DNA of 13,876 bases from CAZMVU01 sp964569295. Lineage in GTDB: Bacteria; Hydrogenedentota; Hydrogenedentia; Hydrogenedentales; JAGMZX01. Under the pieces are notes generated by a model that saw only the letters and a list, made by a program, of their open reading frames with translations, made no database searches and was not told the origin of the DNA. Position numbers and translations under genes: made by a program. Shown piece by piece: positions 12,807-13,876 of this stretch; position 1 is the stretch's first letter, and every line of letters begins with the position of its first letter. The stretch is from positions 1-13,876 of the forward strand of contig CAZMVU010000128.1 in the NCBI GenBank assembly GCA_964569295.1. The letters run 5' to 3'.

Positions 12807-13876
12807 ATGAGCGGTTCGGTTCACATAGACCCACGTAGCGGCCGCCTCAGCCTGTTCGTCTTCATCGACGCGTTTGGCTGGGAACTTGTGCAGCACTACC
12901 CGTTCCTGGACGACCTCCTCCCGGTGAAAGCCCCGCTCGGCACGCAGTTCGGCTACAGCTCCACCTGCGCCCCGACGATTCTCACCGGCACGCCGCCCCG
13001 TGAGCACGGCCACTTCACCTTCTACGCGCGCGCCAACGGGGCCACGCCCTTCAAGTACTACCGCGCGCTGGGCCTGCTACCCAAGTTCGTCACCCGCCGG
13101 GGCCGCGTCCGCGCCAAGATGAGCAAATACATGCAGCGCCTCCACGGCATCACCGGCTACTTCCAGCTCTACAACATGCCGTTCGAGCACCTGCACCACT
13201 TCGACTACACCGAAAAGCGCGACATCTTCGAACCGGGCGGCATCAACGGCGGCTGCCCCACCATCTTCGACTACCTGCAAGAGAACGGGATCCCGCACCA
13301 CCGCTCCGACTGGCACCGGAGCGAAGAAGAAAACCTCGCCGCCGCCGGCCACGCTATCGGCCAGGGCGAAATCCAATTCGCCTACGTCTACCTCGCCGCC
13401 ATGGACAGCATCCTGCACATGGAAGGCAAATACGGCGACAGCGTACACAGGAAACTGCGATGGTACGAACGCCACCTGCGCGACCTCTACCAGCGCGCCC
13501 AGAACCAATACCAGGACGTGCGCCTCTTCGTCTTCAGCGACCACGGCATGACCCCCACCATCGAGACCGTGCCCCTCATGGACCGCATCAACGCGCTCGG
13601 CCTCCAATTCGGCCGCGACTACCTCGCCGCCTACGACTCCACCATGGCCCGCTTCTGGTTCGACACCCCCGAAGCGCGCGAAGCCATCACCGCGTCCCTG
13701 AACGAAGAACCCCACGGCCACAGCCTGACCGACGACGAACTCACCGCCTGGGGCTGCGACTTCCCCGACAACCGCTACGGCGACCTCATCTACCTCATGC
13801 ACCCCGGCCACCTCCTCTGCCCCAGCTTCATGGGCGAAAAACCCCTCGCCGGCATGCACGGCTACCACCCGGAAGA
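12807..13876 (+). CDS. Alkaline-phosphatase-superfamily phosphodiesterase, truncated by the window edge
   Basis: The 356 residues present show the metal-dependent phosphodiesterase/phosphatase core (PF01663-like). The metal ligand is Asp21 in FVFIDAFGWE, with the likely nucleophile Thr53 in SSTCAPTILTGTPPREHGH (51-69). Other ligands are Asp200 and His204 (MDSILHMEG), Asp245 and His246 in FSDHGM, and His351 in GMHGYHP. All expected ligands are present, so it should be active on a phosphate mono- or diester; the substrate cannot be told. No signal peptide or membrane helix is seen. The ATG follows AAAGG by six bases, inside a perfect palindrome GAAAGGCCTTTC. Codons are strongly C-ending and more GC-biased than the activator gene. 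Whether it belongs to the polysaccharide locus is unclear, as the repeat island separates them. Confidence 0.88.
   Translation, partial: MSGSVHIDPRSGRLSLFVFIDAFGWELVQHYPFLDDLLPVKAPLGTQFGYSSTCAPTILTGTPPREHGHFTFYARANGATPFKYYRALGLLPKFVTRRGRVRAKMSKYMQRLHGITGYFQLYNMPFEHLHHFDYTEKRDIFEPGGINGGCPTIFDYLQENGIPHHRSDWHRSEEENLAAAGHAIGQGEIQFAYVYLAAMDSILHMEGKYGDSVHRKLRWYERHLRDLYQRAQNQYQDVRLFVFSDHGMTPTIETVPLMDRINALGLQFGRDYLAAYDSTMARFWFDTPEAREAITASLNEEPHGHSLTDDELTAWGCDFPDNRYGDLIYLMHPGHLLCPSFMGEKPLAGMHGYHPE

Noticed and set aside
13077..13868. Minus-strand open frame of 263 residues rich in Val/Ala/Glu
   Set aside because: It is the mirror of the phosphodiesterase gene's C-ending codons; the plus frame has all the catalytic motifs.

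Overview
The window is GC-rich bacterial DNA from the edge of an exopolysaccharide or capsule locus. A run of exactly 100 Ns points to a draft or metagenome assembly. The CGCAGAT/ATCTGCG palindromic repeats flanking a GxxExxY gene are a type I associate with uncultured PVC-like or Hydrogenedentota-like genomes. That placement is weak and rests on recall, not on any marker gene.

Layout. 1-492: no confident gene. 493-508: a near-perfect sigma-54 promoter in front of 573-2099, a protein joining a dead sugar-phosphate transferase domain to a WecG/TagA-type glycosyltransferase. 2325-2717 (minus strand): a small GGDEF-like protein with its signature destroyed, behind its own sigma-54-like promoter (2752-2767) and a cluster of CCAAT/ATTGG inverted repeats. 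2768-3946: about 1.2 kb without a convincing gene, holding a GC-rich stem-loop tract, an orphan copy of the palindromic repeat and a sigma-70-like promoter. 3947-11150: a tight four-gene plus-strand operon encoding a receiver-less sigma-54 activator with an intact GAFTGA loop, an outer-membrane polysaccharide export lipoprotein, a Wzc-like chain-length/BY-kinase protein, and an 861-residue protein in which an entire polyprenyl glycosylphosphotransferase is duplicated head to tail. 11169-12782: palindromic repeat blocks around two identical GxxExxY (PDDEXK_3) genes separated by the gap. 12807 to the right edge: an alkaline-phosphatase-superfamily phosphodiesterase, truncated by the window.

How it may work (inference). 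The second half of the 861-residue protein loads the first sugar phosphate onto undecaprenyl phosphate. The WecG/TagA domain adds a later sugar. The Wzc-like protein and the export lipoprotein carry the polymer across the envelope. The activator in the same operon probably drives the two sigma-54 promoters, placing the glycosyltransferase and the GGDEF-like protein under it. A recurring theme is retained but crippled catalytic domains: two of three sugar-transferase domains and the GGDEF domain are degenerate. The repeat/GxxExxY island looks like an independent, possibly mobile module inserted beside the locus. Its apparent duplication is partly an assembly question.
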